Shown here: one piece after another, positions 7,911 to 15,951 of the stretch
Layout: each line of letters begins with the position of its first letter
Numbering within the stretch: the first letter of the stretch is position 1
DNA from: DATCMH01 sp036563505
GTDB taxonomy: Bacteria > Pseudomonadota > Alphaproteobacteria > Rhizobiales > Beijerinckiaceae
DNA: 64,000 bases
Direction: 5' to 3'
Assembly (NCBI GenBank): GCA_036563505.1
Contig: DATCMH010000022.1
Span: 124,001-188,000, forward strand
Position numbers and translations under genes: made by a program
The notes under the pieces: generated by a model
Seen by the model: only the letters and a program-made list of their open reading frames with translations
What the model was told of the DNA's origin: nothing
Databases searched by the model: none

Positions 7911-9583
7911 AGCGCGAGGCTCGGCAGGTCGAGGCCCTGCTCCCGGGCGCAGGCCGCGGCCTCCTCGTAGCCCGCGTCGGCGTGGCGCATGACGCCCGTG
8001 CCCGGGTCGTTCCACAGCACCCGCTCCAGGCGGCGCGCGGCGGCCTCGGTGCCGTCGGCGACGATCACCATGCCGGAATGCTGCGAATAGCCCATCCCGA
8101 CCCCGCCGCCGTGGTGGAGCGACACCCAGGTCGCGCCCGAGGCACAGTTGAGGAGCGCGTTCAGGAGCGGCCAGTCGGAGACCGCGTCCGAGCCGTCCTT
8201 CATGGCCTCCGTCTCGCGGTTCGGCGAAGCGACGGAGCCCGAATCGAGGTGGTCGCGCCCGATGACGATCGGGGCTTTCAGCTCGCCCGAGGCCACCATC
8301 GCGTTGAAGGCGAGGCCGAGGCGGTGGCGCTGGCCTAAGCCCACCCAGCAGATGCGGGCCGGCAGGCCCTGATAGGCGATGCGCTCCTTGGCCATATCGA
8401 GCCAGTGGTGGAGGTGAGGGTCGTCGGGGATCATCTCCTTCACCTTGGCGTCGGTGCGGGCGATGTCCTCCGGATCGCCGGAGAGCGCCGCCCAGCGGAA
8501 CGGGCCGATACCGCGGCAGAAGAGCGGGCGGATATAGGCCGGCACGAAGCCCGGGAAGGCAAAGGCGTCCTTCACGCCCATGTCCTGCGCCATCTGGCGA
8601 ATGTTGTTGCCGTAATCGAGCACCGGCACGCCGGCGCGCCAGAAGTCGAGCATGGCCTCGACCTGAACGGCCATGGAGCGCTTGGCCACCTCGACGGTGC
8701 CTTGAGGGTCGCGGGCGCGGCGCTCCTCCCATTCGGCCAAGGTCCAGCCCGCGGGCAGGTAGCCGTTCAGAGGATCGTGCGCCGAGGTCTGGTCGGTGAC
8801 GGCGTCGGGCCTCACGCCGCGGCGCACGAGTTCGGGGAAGATCTCGGCCGCGTTGCCGAGAAGGCCGACCGAGAGGGGCTTCCGCTCCCGGCAGGAGCGC
8901 TCGATCATCGCCAGCGCCTCGTCGAGGTTCTGGGCCTGCGTGTCGAGGTAACGGGTGCGCAACCGCATCTCGATGCGCGAGGCTTGCGCCTCGACGGCGA
9001 GCATGGAGGCGCCGGCCATGGTGGCGGCGAGCGGCTGCGCTCCGCCCATGCCCCCAAGACCCCCGGTAAGGATCCAGCGGCCCGAAAGGTCGCCGCCGTA
9101 ATGGCGCCGGCCGACCTCGGCGAAGGTCTCGTAGGTGCCCTGAACGATGCCCTGCGTACCGATGTAGATCCAGGATCCGGCCGTCATCTGGCCGTACATC
9201 ATCAGTCCCTCGCGATCGAGGGCGTTGAAGTGCTCCCAGGTGGCGAAGGCCGGGACGAGGTTGGAGTTGGCGATGAGCACCCGGGGTGCGTCGGCATGAG
9301 TGCGGAACACGCCCACCGGCTTGCCCGACTGGACGAGGAGCGTCTCGTCGTCGTTCAGACGCTTCAGCACCGAGACGATGCGGTCGAAGCTCTCCCAGTC
9401 CCGTGCCGCGCGCCCAATGCCGCCGTAGACGACGAGCTCGTGCGGGCGCTCGGCCACCTCGGGATCGAGGTTGTTCATGAGCATGCGCAGGGGCGCTTCC
9501 GTGAGCCAGCTCTTGGCCGAAAGCTCCGTCCCACGGGGGCTGCGGATGACGCGGGCGTTATCGAGGCGGGCGTGAACCGTCAT
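7907..9583 (-). CDS. hutU: Urocanate hydratase
   Basis: A protein of 558 residues, the normal length for urocanase, which turns urocanate into imidazolonepropionate with tightly bound NAD. Hallmarks include MYGQMTAGSWIYIGTQGI, the NAD-binding GGLGGMGGAQPLA and late SLHHGGGVGMGYSQH. The start at 9583 is preferred because of an AAGGGA site. An 8-codon longer frame begins within the end of hutF. It lies 20 bases behind hutF and is surely co-transcribed with it. hutH, hutI and hutG are not in the window. Confidence 0.95.
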   Translation of the reverse strand: MTVHARLDNARVIRSPRGTELSAKSWLTEAPLRMLMNNLDPEVAERPHELVVYGGIGRAARDWESFDRIVSVLKRLNDDETLLVQSGKPVGVFRTHADAPRVLIANSNLVPAFATWEHFNALDREGLMMYGQMTAGSWIYIGTQGIVQGTYETFAEVGRRHYGGDLSGRWILTGGLGGMGGAQPLAATMAGASMLAVEAQASRIEMRLRTRYLDTQAQNLDEALAMIERSCRERKPLSVGLLGNAAEIFPELVRRGVRPDAVTDQTSAHDPLNGYLPAGWTLAEWEERRARDPQGTVEVAKRSMAVQVEAMLDFWRAGVPVLDYGNNIRQMAQDMGVKDAFAFPGFVPAYIRPLFCRGIGPFRWAALSGDPEDIARTDAKVKEMIPDDPHLHHWLDMAKERIAYQGLPARICWVGLGQRHRLGLAFNAMVASGELKAPIVIGRDHLDSGSVASPNRETEAMKDGSDAVSDWPLLNALLNCASGATWVSLHHGGGVGMGYSQHSGMVIVADGTEAAARRLERVLWNDPGTGVMRHADAGYEEAAACAREQGLDLPSLAL

Positions 9584-9603
9584 CGCGATCCCTTTTGGCA
9601 GGC

Positions 9604-10965
9604 TCAAGAGGCGAGGCGGCGCATGGTGCGCCGGAAACGGTCGAGGATCTCGTCTTCGCGGGCGTGGTGGCCGTCCCGCACGACCCAGGCGCCGCCGACC
9701 ATGACGTCGCGCACCGGGCTCGTTCCGTGGCTGCCGAAGATCCAGGAATCGATCGCCGTCGCGCCAGAGCGGCCGACGAGGCTCGGGTGATCCGTGTCGA
9801 GGACGACGAGGTCGGCGGACTGCCCCGGCGCGAGCGCGCCGCCCGCCAGGGCGAGGGCCTGCGCGCCGCCTGCAGTCGCGCGAGCCAGCAGCGCCGTGCC
9901 GACCGAATGTCCCGGCTGCCGCTCGCCGACGTTGCGGGCGCGGAGATTAAGCCGCTGCACCGTCTCGACGAGCCGCAACTCCTCCGCGGGCGAGACGCAG
10001 ACGTTGGAATCCGACCCCACGCCGAAGCGCCCGCCTTCGGCGAGGAAGTCGGGGAAGGGGAAGACACCGTCGCCGAGATTGGCCTCGGTCGAGGGACACA
10101 GGCCCACGACCGCGCCGCTGCGGGCCAGCCGCCCCCGCTCGTCCGCGTCGAGGTGGGTGCAGTGGATCAGGCACCAGCGCTGGTCGACGGGCTGGTGGTC
10201 GAGGAGCCAGGCGACCGGGCGGCTGCCGCTCCAGGCGAGGCAGTCCTCGACTTCCTTGACCTGCTCCGCCGCGTGAATGTGGATTGGCGCCTCGGGGCCG
10301 ATCTCGCGGGCGAGGGCGACCGCGGCGTCGAGGGCATCGGGCGTGACGGCGCGCAGGGAATGGGGCGCGATCCCGAGGCGGACCAGGGGCTTTCCCCCGT
10401 GCCGGCGCACGAGGTCCTGCACGAGGCGGGCGAACACGTCCGTCGGGAGGACAAAGCGGCGCTGCCCCTCCGTTGGCGGCGCGCCGCCGAACTGCGAGGT
10501 CTGGTAGAGCACCGGAAGGAGGGTCAGCCGAATGCCGCTCGTCTCGGCCGCCGCGACGATGCGATCGGCCATCTCGGCAACGTCGCCATAGGGGTGCCCG
10601 TCCGGGGCGGTGTGGAGGTAGTGGAACTCGCCGACGCTGGTGACGCCGCTCTTCAGGAGCTCGACGTAGAGCTGGGCCGCGATGGCCTCGACGTCGTCCG
10701 GCTCGAGGCGGGCGAGGAAGCGGTACATCACCTCGCGCCAGGTCCAGAAACTGTCGCCGACGGGGCCCGCGCGCTCGGCAAGGCCCGCCATAGCGCGCTG
10801 AAAGGCATGGGAGTGGAGGTTCGGGACGCCGGGAAGCGTGAGGCCGGAGACCGTCTCCACAACGGACCCGTCCTCCTCTGTCAGCCAGCCGTCTCGGATC
10901 GCGAGCACCCGCTCGCGCGCCTGCCCGGCCGGATCGAGGGTAGTGACGCGAAGCGAAGAAGACAT
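9604..10965 (-). CDS. hutF: Formimidoylglutamate deiminase
   Basis: A protein of 453 residues of the amidohydrolase superfamily that deiminates N-formimino-L-glutamate to N-formyl-L-glutamate and ammonia in the five-step histidine pathway. Metal ligands are visible in NLHSHAFQR near residue 50 and in IHIHAAEQ and LIHCTHLD further on. SDSNVCVSPAEELR holds the late aspartate. The start is placed at the ATG at 10965. A GTG at 10998 is possible. It is first in the hutF-hutU unit. Its presence implies that an N-formylglutamate amidohydrolase (HutG type) is encoded elsewhere. Confidence 0.92.
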   Translation of the reverse strand: MSSSLRVTTLDPAGQARERVLAIRDGWLTEEDGSVVETVSGLTLPGVPNLHSHAFQRAMAGLAERAGPVGDSFWTWREVMYRFLARLEPDDVEAIAAQLYVELLKSGVTSVGEFHYLHTAPDGHPYGDVAEMADRIVAAAETSGIRLTLLPVLYQTSQFGGAPPTEGQRRFVLPTDVFARLVQDLVRRHGGKPLVRLGIAPHSLRAVTPDALDAAVALAREIGPEAPIHIHAAEQVKEVEDCLAWSGSRPVAWLLDHQPVDQRWCLIHCTHLDADERGRLARSGAVVGLCPSTEANLGDGVFPFPDFLAEGGRFGVGSDSNVCVSPAEELRLVETVQRLNLRARNVGERQPGHSVGTALLARATAGGAQALALAGGALAPGQSADLVVLDTDHPSLVGRSGATAIDSWIFGSHGTSPVRDVMVGGAWVVRDGHHAREDEILDRFRRTMRRLAS

Positions 10966-11052
10966 GGGAAGCTTGAGCCTTGCCCCGCCGGTTAGCACGG
11001 GGCGGGAGGCAGGACCAGAGAGCAGGGCATGTACGTCCCGAGAGCTCCCAGT

Positions 11053-11490
11053 GTCATGGCTGGGCCTGACCCGGCTATCTTGGTTCGGAGGTGGTCACGG
11101 CTTCACGCCGAGGTTCGCGGGTCGAGCCCGCGAACGACATGGGGAGGTTGAGGGCGTGCTGGCTCACACCCGGCCTCCCCTCACCCCCGCTCCACTACGT
11201 TCCGCTTGCTTCGCCTGCCGGTGCGCAGGCGAAGCCCTCTCCCCGGAAGGGAGAGGAGTTGCCCACTCGGGTTTCGGTTCTGTTTGAGGTGAGGTGACAC
11301 GGTGGTGCGCGCTCCTCCTCTCCCGGCAGGGGAGAGGGTCGCGTCGGCGCACCGGCCGACGCGACGAGCGCAGCAAAGCGGAGCGGGGGTGAGGGGGTGC
11401 TCGCCGCAGCCACTCGGGCCTCCGCCCACCACCCCTCATCCGCCCTCGCTCACGCGAGGGCACCTTCCCCTACGAGGGGAGAAGGAGAGG
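11053..11490. repeat. Composite intergenic repeat R2 (inverted copy of R1)
   Basis: This fills most of the 532-base gap upstream of hutF. Read on the minus strand it reproduces the block order and much of the sequence of 853-1283, including the CCCCTCACCCCCGCTCCGCT block, the CCTCTCCCCTGCCGGGAGAGG hairpin and the TCGTTCGCGGGCTCGACCCG block. The spacer sequences between blocks differ more than the blocks do. No gene is supported inside it. Confidence 0.85.
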
Positions 11491-11497
11491 CGGTGCT

Positions 11498-11800
11498 TCA
11501 GAGCGCCTTAGCCGGTCCCAGCGACGCCTTAATGCGCTCCAGGCCGTCGGCTGCGGCCGGGTCGACGCGCAGGATGCGGTGTCCGCCCGGCGAATGGCGC
11601 TTCGAGAAAACGAGGCGAGCGTAGCCGCCCGAGGCGAGGGGGAGAAAGTACAGGCCATCGCTCTCGCCGCGCAGGAAGCAGCAGGCACCGATATGCACGC
11701 TCTCCTCGTAGCCGGCCATCGCCCGGCGGATCGCGGGGTGGATGACGAGCGACACGCCCTGGCTTTCGCAGGCCTCTTCGATGCTGGCGAGACTCAACAC
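11498..11800 (-). CDS. Hypothetical protein (100 aa)
   Basis: A soluble protein of 100 residues starting at GTG 11800, with AAAGGG seven bases upstream. It has a patterned alpha/beta sequence: helix SLASIEEACESQG, a strand-rich middle containing a CC pair (HIGACCFLRGES), a GGYARLVF strand, and a Leu/Ile helix at the end. No signal peptide or membrane helix is seen and no family is recognised. It is divergent from the cysteine-synthase gene across 187 bases in which I see no clear regulatory site. Confidence 0.5.
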   Translation of the reverse strand: MLSLASIEEACESQGVSLVIHPAIRRAMAGYEESVHIGACCFLRGESDGLYFLPLASGGYARLVFSKRHSPGGHRILRVDPAAADGLERIKASLGPAKAL

Positions 11801-11987
11801 GGTCGAACCCTTTCACGCTGGGCCGGCGCACCGGCGCCTTATGGAAGAGCAACGTTCCCGAGGGTCGCGGGTTCATGCAGCCGGCTCGAGATCGGGCGGG
11901 CTCCCCTTCTCCCGCCGCACCGCGAAGCGTTAGGGTGCGGCGACGAAGCGCGGCGGCGCCGCGCCGACCCGCCCCCGAGGAGACCCG

Positions 11988-13022
11988 ATGCGCATCCACG
12001 ATCTCACCACCGCCATCGGGAACACGCCCCTCATCCGCCTGCGCCGCGCCTCGCAGGAGACGGGCTGCACGATCCTCGGCAAGGCGGAGTTCCTGAACCC
12101 GGGCCAGTCGGTGAAGGACAGGGCGGCGCTCTTCATCATCCGCGACGCCGAGCGGCGGGGCCTGCTCAAGCCCGGCGGGGTCATCGTGGAGGGCACGGCG
12201 GGCAATACCGGCATCGGGCTCGCGCTCGTCGGCAACGCGCTCGGCTACCGCACCGTGATCGTCATTCCCGACACGCAGTCGCAGGAGAAGAAGGACATGC
12301 TGCGGCTCGCCGGCGCCAGCCTCGTCGAGGTGCCGGCCGTGCCCTACGCCAACCCGAACAACTACGTGAAGGTCTCAGGGCGCCTGGCCGAGCGCCTCGC
12401 CGCGGAAGAGCCGAACGGCGCGGTCTGGGCGAACCAGTTCGACAACACCGCCAACCGCGAGGCCCATGTCGAGGGCACGGGGCCGGAAATCTGGGAGCAG
12501 ACGGAGGGCAAAGTCGACGGTTTCGTCTGCGCCGTCGGCACGGGCGGCACGCTCGCCGGCGTCGCTGCAGCGCTCAGAGCGCGCAGGCCCGAGATCGTCG
12601 TCGCCCTCGCCGATCCGCTGGGATCGGCGCTCTACGGCCATTACGCGCAAGGGGAGATGAAGGCGGAAGGCTCCTCGATCACGGAAGGGATCGGCCAGGG
12701 CCGGGTGACGGGCAACCTGGACGGATTCACCCCCGACAAGGCCTACCGCATTCCGGACGAAGAGGCCTTGCCCCTCGTCTTCGACCTGCTCGCCGAGGAG
12801 GGCCTGTGCCTCGGCGGGTCGTCGGGCATCAACGTCGCCGGCGCGATCCGTCTCGCCCGGGAGCTCGGGCCGGGGCACACCATCGTGACGATCCTGTGCG
12901 ACTACGGCACGCGCTATCAGTCGAAGCTGTTCAACCCCGATTTCCTGCGGGCCAAGAACCTGCCCGTCCCGGCCTGGCTCGAGCGGCCGGCGGCAATCGA
13001 TCCGGGTCTCGTGCCAGCCTGA
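11988..13022 (+). CDS. Cysteine synthase homologue (PLP-dependent)
   Basis: A protein of 344 residues of the beta-family PLP enzymes that make cysteine from O-acetylserine and sulfide. The PLP lysine is K43 in GQSVKDRAA. The substrate loop is GTAGNTGIGLA (68 onward), where CysK/CysM normally have PTSGNTG. The phosphate-binding GTGGTLAG and the GGSSGINVAGA loop are present. The variant loop and the C-terminal extension LCDYGTRYQSKLFNPDFL fit a distinct subgroup that is annotated cysteine synthase in alphaproteobacteria and fungi. The preferred substrate is not proven. A GAGGAG site precedes the start. Confidence 0.8.
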   Translation: MRIHDLTTAIGNTPLIRLRRASQETGCTILGKAEFLNPGQSVKDRAALFIIRDAERRGLLKPGGVIVEGTAGNTGIGLALVGNALGYRTVIVIPDTQSQEKKDMLRLAGASLVEVPAVPYANPNNYVKVSGRLAERLAAEEPNGAVWANQFDNTANREAHVEGTGPEIWEQTEGKVDGFVCAVGTGGTLAGVAAALRARRPEIVVALADPLGSALYGHYAQGEMKAEGSSITEGIGQGRVTGNLDGFTPDKAYRIPDEEALPLVFDLLAEEGLCLGGSSGINVAGAIRLARELGPGHTIVTILCDYGTRYQSKLFNPDFLRAKNLPVPAWLERPAAIDPGLVPA

Positions 13023-13047
13023 AAAGCCCCGCGCCGGAGCGCGGGGC
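13022..13047 (-). terminator. Rho-independent terminator of the Spy-like gene
   Basis: A 9-bp perfect stem GCCCCGCGC (13026-13034) with GCGCGGGGC (13039-13047) and a CGGA loop is followed on the minus strand by four T (13025-13022). It lies between convergent genes and may also affect the rightward cysteine-synthase transcript. Confidence 0.75.
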
Positions 13048-13058
13048 CCGAGACCGGC

Positions 13059-13589
13059 TCAGCGCCGCGGGTCGCCGCCGTGCCGCCCGCCATGGCCGCC
13101 CATCGGACGGGCGAGCACCAGGAGGCGGCGCTTCTGCGCGTCGTCGAGAGAAGCGTAGAGCGGGGTCGAGGCGTCGGCGAGGCGGCGCAGCGCGTCGGAG
13201 CGGGCGCCCTGCGCGTCCGCCATGGAGCGGAGCGCGCCCGGGATGTCGCCCGGCAGGCCGTCCTGGCCGCGCATCGATTGGCGCTGGTCGCGCCGGGCCT
13301 GGCCCTGCTCGCGGCGCAGCCGAGCCATATTCTTGAGCGCGTCCTCCACCGGCGGCCAGAGCTTCTCCTGCTCAGGCGTCAGGCGAAGCCCGACGCGCAG
13401 AGCGGCGATGCGGGCCTCCGTGAAGGCGGCGCGGTCTTCGGCGGTGAAGCGCTCCATCATGCCCCAGCGCGGGCCGTCGCCGCGCGGCCCGTCCCCGCCG
13501 CGCTCGGCAGCGATGACGCCGGTCGTCACGGCCGCAGCGCCCAGCGCCGCCGCGGCGAGAACCCGTCGGTTCATCCATCGTCCGTTCAT
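13059..13589 (-). CDS. Spy/CpxP-like LTXXQ-motif protein
   Basis: A protein of 176 residues. It has an N-terminal export signal with a hydrophobic stretch VLAAAALGAAAVTTGVIA, then a helical, Arg/Gln-rich body. LTPEQEKLWPPVEDALKNM matches the LTxxQ motif of the Spy/CpxP family of periplasmic chaperone or stress proteins. A second helix set containing the motif LDDAQKRRLLVL near the C-terminus repeats the pattern. AAGGAGAT six bases before 13589 decides the start. It is the last gene of a leftward group and ends at a terminator. A role in envelope or metal stress is inferred from the family only. Confidence 0.7.
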   Translation of the reverse strand: MNGRWMNRRVLAAAALGAAAVTTGVIAAERGGDGPRGDGPRWGMMERFTAEDRAAFTEARIAALRVGLRLTPEQEKLWPPVEDALKNMARLRREQGQARRDQRQSMRGQDGLPGDIPGALRSMADAQGARSDALRRLADASTPLYASLDDAQKRRLLVLARPMGGHGGRHGGDPRR

Positions 13590-13697
13590 AGGCGATCTCC
13601 TTCGTCCCGAGCCGCGCCTTGAACGGGGCGGCGATGATCCGACGATGGCGCCTCCGGGCTTAACCCGCGATCTCGGGCGCATGAAAAGGCGGTAACG

Positions 13698-14093
13698 TTA
13701 CGGACGCCGCCTCATCTCGTCCCGGCGCATCGGCATGGCGTCGATGGTGCCAAAAAGCTCCTCGGCCGGGATCGGCCGGGCGGAGCTCAGCTTCGCGCCC
13801 CCGTCCTTGCCGACGAGCACGGCCCGGAACTCCCCCGCTTCGACCTTGAAGCGGCGGCGCAGGGGTGCGGCGGCCTCGCCCAAGGCTGGGAGAAGGACGA
13901 GGTCACGCTCGGTCACGGCGGGACCGCGCGCCTCCAGAGCGTCGCGCTGGACCTTCACGGAAGGATGGTCGGCGGACGGCGCGAAAACGACGAGGACGCG
14001 GGAGCGCCAGCGATACGCGTCGAGCGGATCGGCCCATGCCGGCCCGATCGCCGCGGCGAGGAGGAGGGGAACGAGCCCCGCAGCTGACAGCAT
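13698..14093 (-). CDS. Exported DUF4174 protein
   Basis: A protein of 131 residues. It has a signal peptide (MLSAAGLVPLLLAAAIGPAWA) and a compact domain. The markers YRWRSRVLVVFAPS, ERDLVLL, VGKDGGAKL and the C-terminal TIDAMPMRRDEMR are those of DUF4174. That family has a thioredoxin-like pattern without a visible CxxC pair, and its function is unknown. It lies 19 bases after the 85-residue gene in the msrQ group, so it may act in the envelope with MsrQ. That link is inference from position. Confidence 0.75.
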   Translation of the reverse strand: MLSAAGLVPLLLAAAIGPAWADPLDAYRWRSRVLVVFAPSADHPSVKVQRDALEARGPAVTERDLVLLPALGEAAAPLRRRFKVEAGEFRAVLVGKDGGAKLSSARPIPAEELFGTIDAMPMRRDEMRRRP

Positions 14094-14112
14094 GCGCGCC
14101 TTCCCGTGCGGT

Positions 14113-14370
14113 TCAGTTCTTCGTGGCGCCCGCCGCCTCGTTCATGGCCTCGGCGGCTTGGCGCACCTGCTCGGAGAGCTGGCGGGCGATGGCGGCGAGC
14201 TTGTCGGCGGTCGCTTCCTTGCCGTGCAGCTCGACGTGACCGGCGAGGCCCACGGTCAGCAGGGTCTCGAACACGGCCTCGGGCCGAAAGCCCCGCTTCA
14301 CGAGGTCGATGGCGATGGATTGCCAGTGCTCCGAGAGCTGGTCGCGGATGGCGGGAAGATCTTCGATCAT
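14113..14370 (-). CDS. Conserved hypothetical protein (85 aa)
   Basis: A soluble helical protein of 85 residues. The N-terminus MIEDLPAIRDQLSEHWQSIAID is followed by GFRPEAVFETLLTVGLAGHVELHGK and an amphipathic C-terminal helix (KLAAIARQLSEQVRQAAEAM) that could form a coiled coil. It has no signal peptide. It starts nine bases after msrQ and is followed by the DUF4174 gene, so the three look like one operon. No function can be given. Confidence 0.6.
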   Translation of the reverse strand: MIEDLPAIRDQLSEHWQSIAIDLVKRGFRPEAVFETLLTVGLAGHVELHGKEATADKLAAIARQLSEQVRQAAEAMNEAAGATKN

Positions 14371-14379
14371 CGCCCTGGT

Positions 14380-15282
14380 CTACCCGACCCGGGCGAGCTT
14401 GTCGCCCCGTGCCACCCGCGCGGCGCGTCCGGCCTCGTCCCTCCCGCGGCGGGGACGTGCGAGCTTCACGGCGACGACGGCGAGGCCTGCGAGGAGGACC
14501 CACTGGGCGGGCCGCAGGTCCGCGACGGCCTCGAAGGGCCCCTCGAGGTTGGCGCCGAGCACCGCGAGAACGGAGGCGCCGTTACGCGCCGTATACCAGC
14601 CCGCCTCCAAGAGGGCCGTCAGCGCTCCGCCAAGCAGCGCGGCGACGAGGAGAGGAAGGGGCTTGAGCGCGAAGCCGGCCCGGCGCTGGGCGCGGTAGAT
14701 CATGAGCAGCAGGAAGAGCCCGGCCGTGATCGCCGCCTCGCTCACGTCGAGCTTCGATTGCAGGAAGAAGTGGATGAGGGCCAGCACGGCGATGCCGTAG
14801 ACGAGGCGGTGCAGCGTGTGCCAGGCGCCGCCGAGCCGCCGGACGGCCGCGTCCGTCGATGTCGCGCCGAGCACGGCAAGCCCAATGAGCGCCACGAAGC
14901 CGATCGTCAGGTAGATCCGCAGCACGATCTCGGTGGCAATACGCTTCAGGTCGAAGGCGAGGTCGAGACTGTAGAGGAGGAGATGCGCCACGGCGTAGGC
15001 CAGGACGGTCAGCCCAAGCATCCGGCGCACCAGGATGAGCTTCGGGGCATCGGCGATGAAGCGGAACGGGGTTACGGCAAGCGACAGGAGCAGGAAGCGC
15101 ACCGCCCACTCGCCCGTTTCGTGGATCGCCGCCGTCACCGGCTTGGGGCCGAGGGCGTTCAGGCTCCAGCCCACGGCCACCACGATGCCCGGCATGAGGC
15201 ACAGCGCGAAGGTCGCCGCCTTGAGGGGCGACACGCGACCCGAGCGGTCGAGCCAGGGCAGGGGAAGCGAAGCGGTCGGCAC
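14380..15282 (-). CDS. msrQ: Heme-binding membrane subunit of methionine-sulfoxide reductase
   Basis: A protein of 300 residues with a ferric-reductase-like transmembrane core of about six helices. MsrQ carries heme and passes electrons across the inner membrane to the periplasmic molybdoenzyme MsrP, which repairs oxidised methionines. Signs of the family are HETGEWAVRFLLLSLAVTPFR, the VRRMLGLTVLAYAVAHLLLY helix with a candidate heme histidine, and WHTLHRLVYGIAVLALIHF with further histidines. The start is a GTG at 15282. msrP, usually adjacent, is absent from the window. It is divergent from the nepR-ecfG unit. Confidence 0.85.
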   Translation of the reverse strand: MPTASLPLPWLDRSGRVSPLKAATFALCLMPGIVVAVGWSLNALGPKPVTAAIHETGEWAVRFLLLSLAVTPFRFIADAPKLILVRRMLGLTVLAYAVAHLLLYSLDLAFDLKRIATEIVLRIYLTIGFVALIGLAVLGATSTDAAVRRLGGAWHTLHRLVYGIAVLALIHFFLQSKLDVSEAAITAGLFLLLMIYRAQRRAGFALKPLPLLVAALLGGALTALLEAGWYTARNGASVLAVLGANLEGPFEAVADLRPAQWVLLAGLAVVAVKLARPRRGRDEAGRAARVARGDKLARVG

Positions 15283-15417
15283 GGAAGAGCCTCGATGGTG
15301 CGTGTGTCAGATATCCGAGCGGTGCGCGAAGCGCCTCCCCTCGAACTGACACGATCCCGTGACATGGTGTGAAGCCGAACGCATCCAAGGCAGGAGGGTT
15401 GCCGTAACGTTCGTTGG

Positions 15418-15447
15418 CCACATATGTTGGGTTTACAACATATGTGG
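15418..15447. promoter_or_regulatory. Perfect inverted repeat, putative operator
   Basis: CCACATATGTTG (15418-15429) and CAACATATGTGG (15436-15447) form a perfect 12-bp inverted repeat with a 6-base spacer. Each arm is itself nearly symmetrical around CATATG. It lies in the 322-base divergent region between msrQ and the nepR leader, 136 bases from msrQ and 158 from the leader ORF. It is not followed by a T-run, so an operator is likelier than a terminator. No cognate regulator was identified and nothing else was recognised in this gap. Confidence 0.6.
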
Positions 15448-15604
15448 CGTGATCGAGCGTCATTGGCTGCTGCAACGCTTAACATAAGATCGCGTCAGGC
15501 CTCCCGGGGCTGCGTAAAGTTCATCATGACGGGTTCGGAGACCGCTGCCGATCCATGATTGTTTTCACAAATTCCAATTCTCGGTCTCAAAGGGAGGATT
15601 ACCC

Positions 15605-15667
15605 ATGAGAATACTCTCCAGGATGAGAGTAATCGCCATCACCCCCGCCGGATCATTGCGGTCATGA
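15605..15667 (+). CDS. Putative 20-aa leader peptide of nepR
   Basis: A 20-codon frame with the best ribosome binding site of the operon, AGGGAGG ending seven bases before the ATG. The peptide starts MRILSRMRVIAITPAG and is basic and hydrophobic. Its TGA stop overlaps the ATG of nepR as ATGA (15664-15667), while nepR itself has no good Shine-Dalgarno sequence. This layout suggests that translation of nepR is coupled to the leader. Conservation has not been checked. Confidence 0.5.
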   Translation: MRILSRMRVIAITPAGSLRS

Positions 15668-15951
15668 GGCGGCTCGAGGGAGCAGCCGGGCTGAGGGGAG
15701 AGGCGTCCACCCGGGACGCGGGCGCTTCGCTCGCACGGGCGCCGTTCTCCGGCGGCGTGGTCACCCTGCGGCCGTTGCCGCGCGCCGCGGCGGCGGACGA
15801 GCCGGCGGGCGGACCTCAGCTCGATCCCCGCTGCGAGGCCTATATCGGCGAGTGGCTCAAGGCACATTACGCCCAGATCCTCGACCAACCCCTGCCGGAC
15901 CGCTTCGCCGAGATCCTCTCTGCCATCGATACGGGGGGAGAGAAGCGATGA
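15664..15951 (+). CDS. nepR: Anti-sigma factor NepR
   Basis: A protein of 95 residues. The C-terminal half IGEWLKAHYAQILDQPLPDRFAEILSAID matches the two-helix NepR core (shown here as IGEWLKAHYAQILDQ and PLPDRFAEIL). NepR binds EcfG and is released when phosphorylated PhyR mimics the sigma factor. The N-terminal 50 residues are poorly ordered and variable, as usual. The start ATG overlaps the leader ORF. The stop overlaps the ecfG start (ATGA at 15948-15951), so sigma and anti-sigma are translationally coupled. No phyR gene lies within the window. Confidence 0.85.
   Translation: MRRLEGAAGLRGEASTRDAGASLARAPFSGGVVTLRPLPRAAAADEPAGGPQLDPRCEAYIGEWLKAHYAQILDQPLPDRFAEILSAIDTGGEKR

Noticed and set aside
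11164..11490. Several overlapping ORFs within repeat R2
   Set aside because: They read through hairpins, appear on both strands with equal quality, and the same peptide text appears in R1 because the DNA is repeated.
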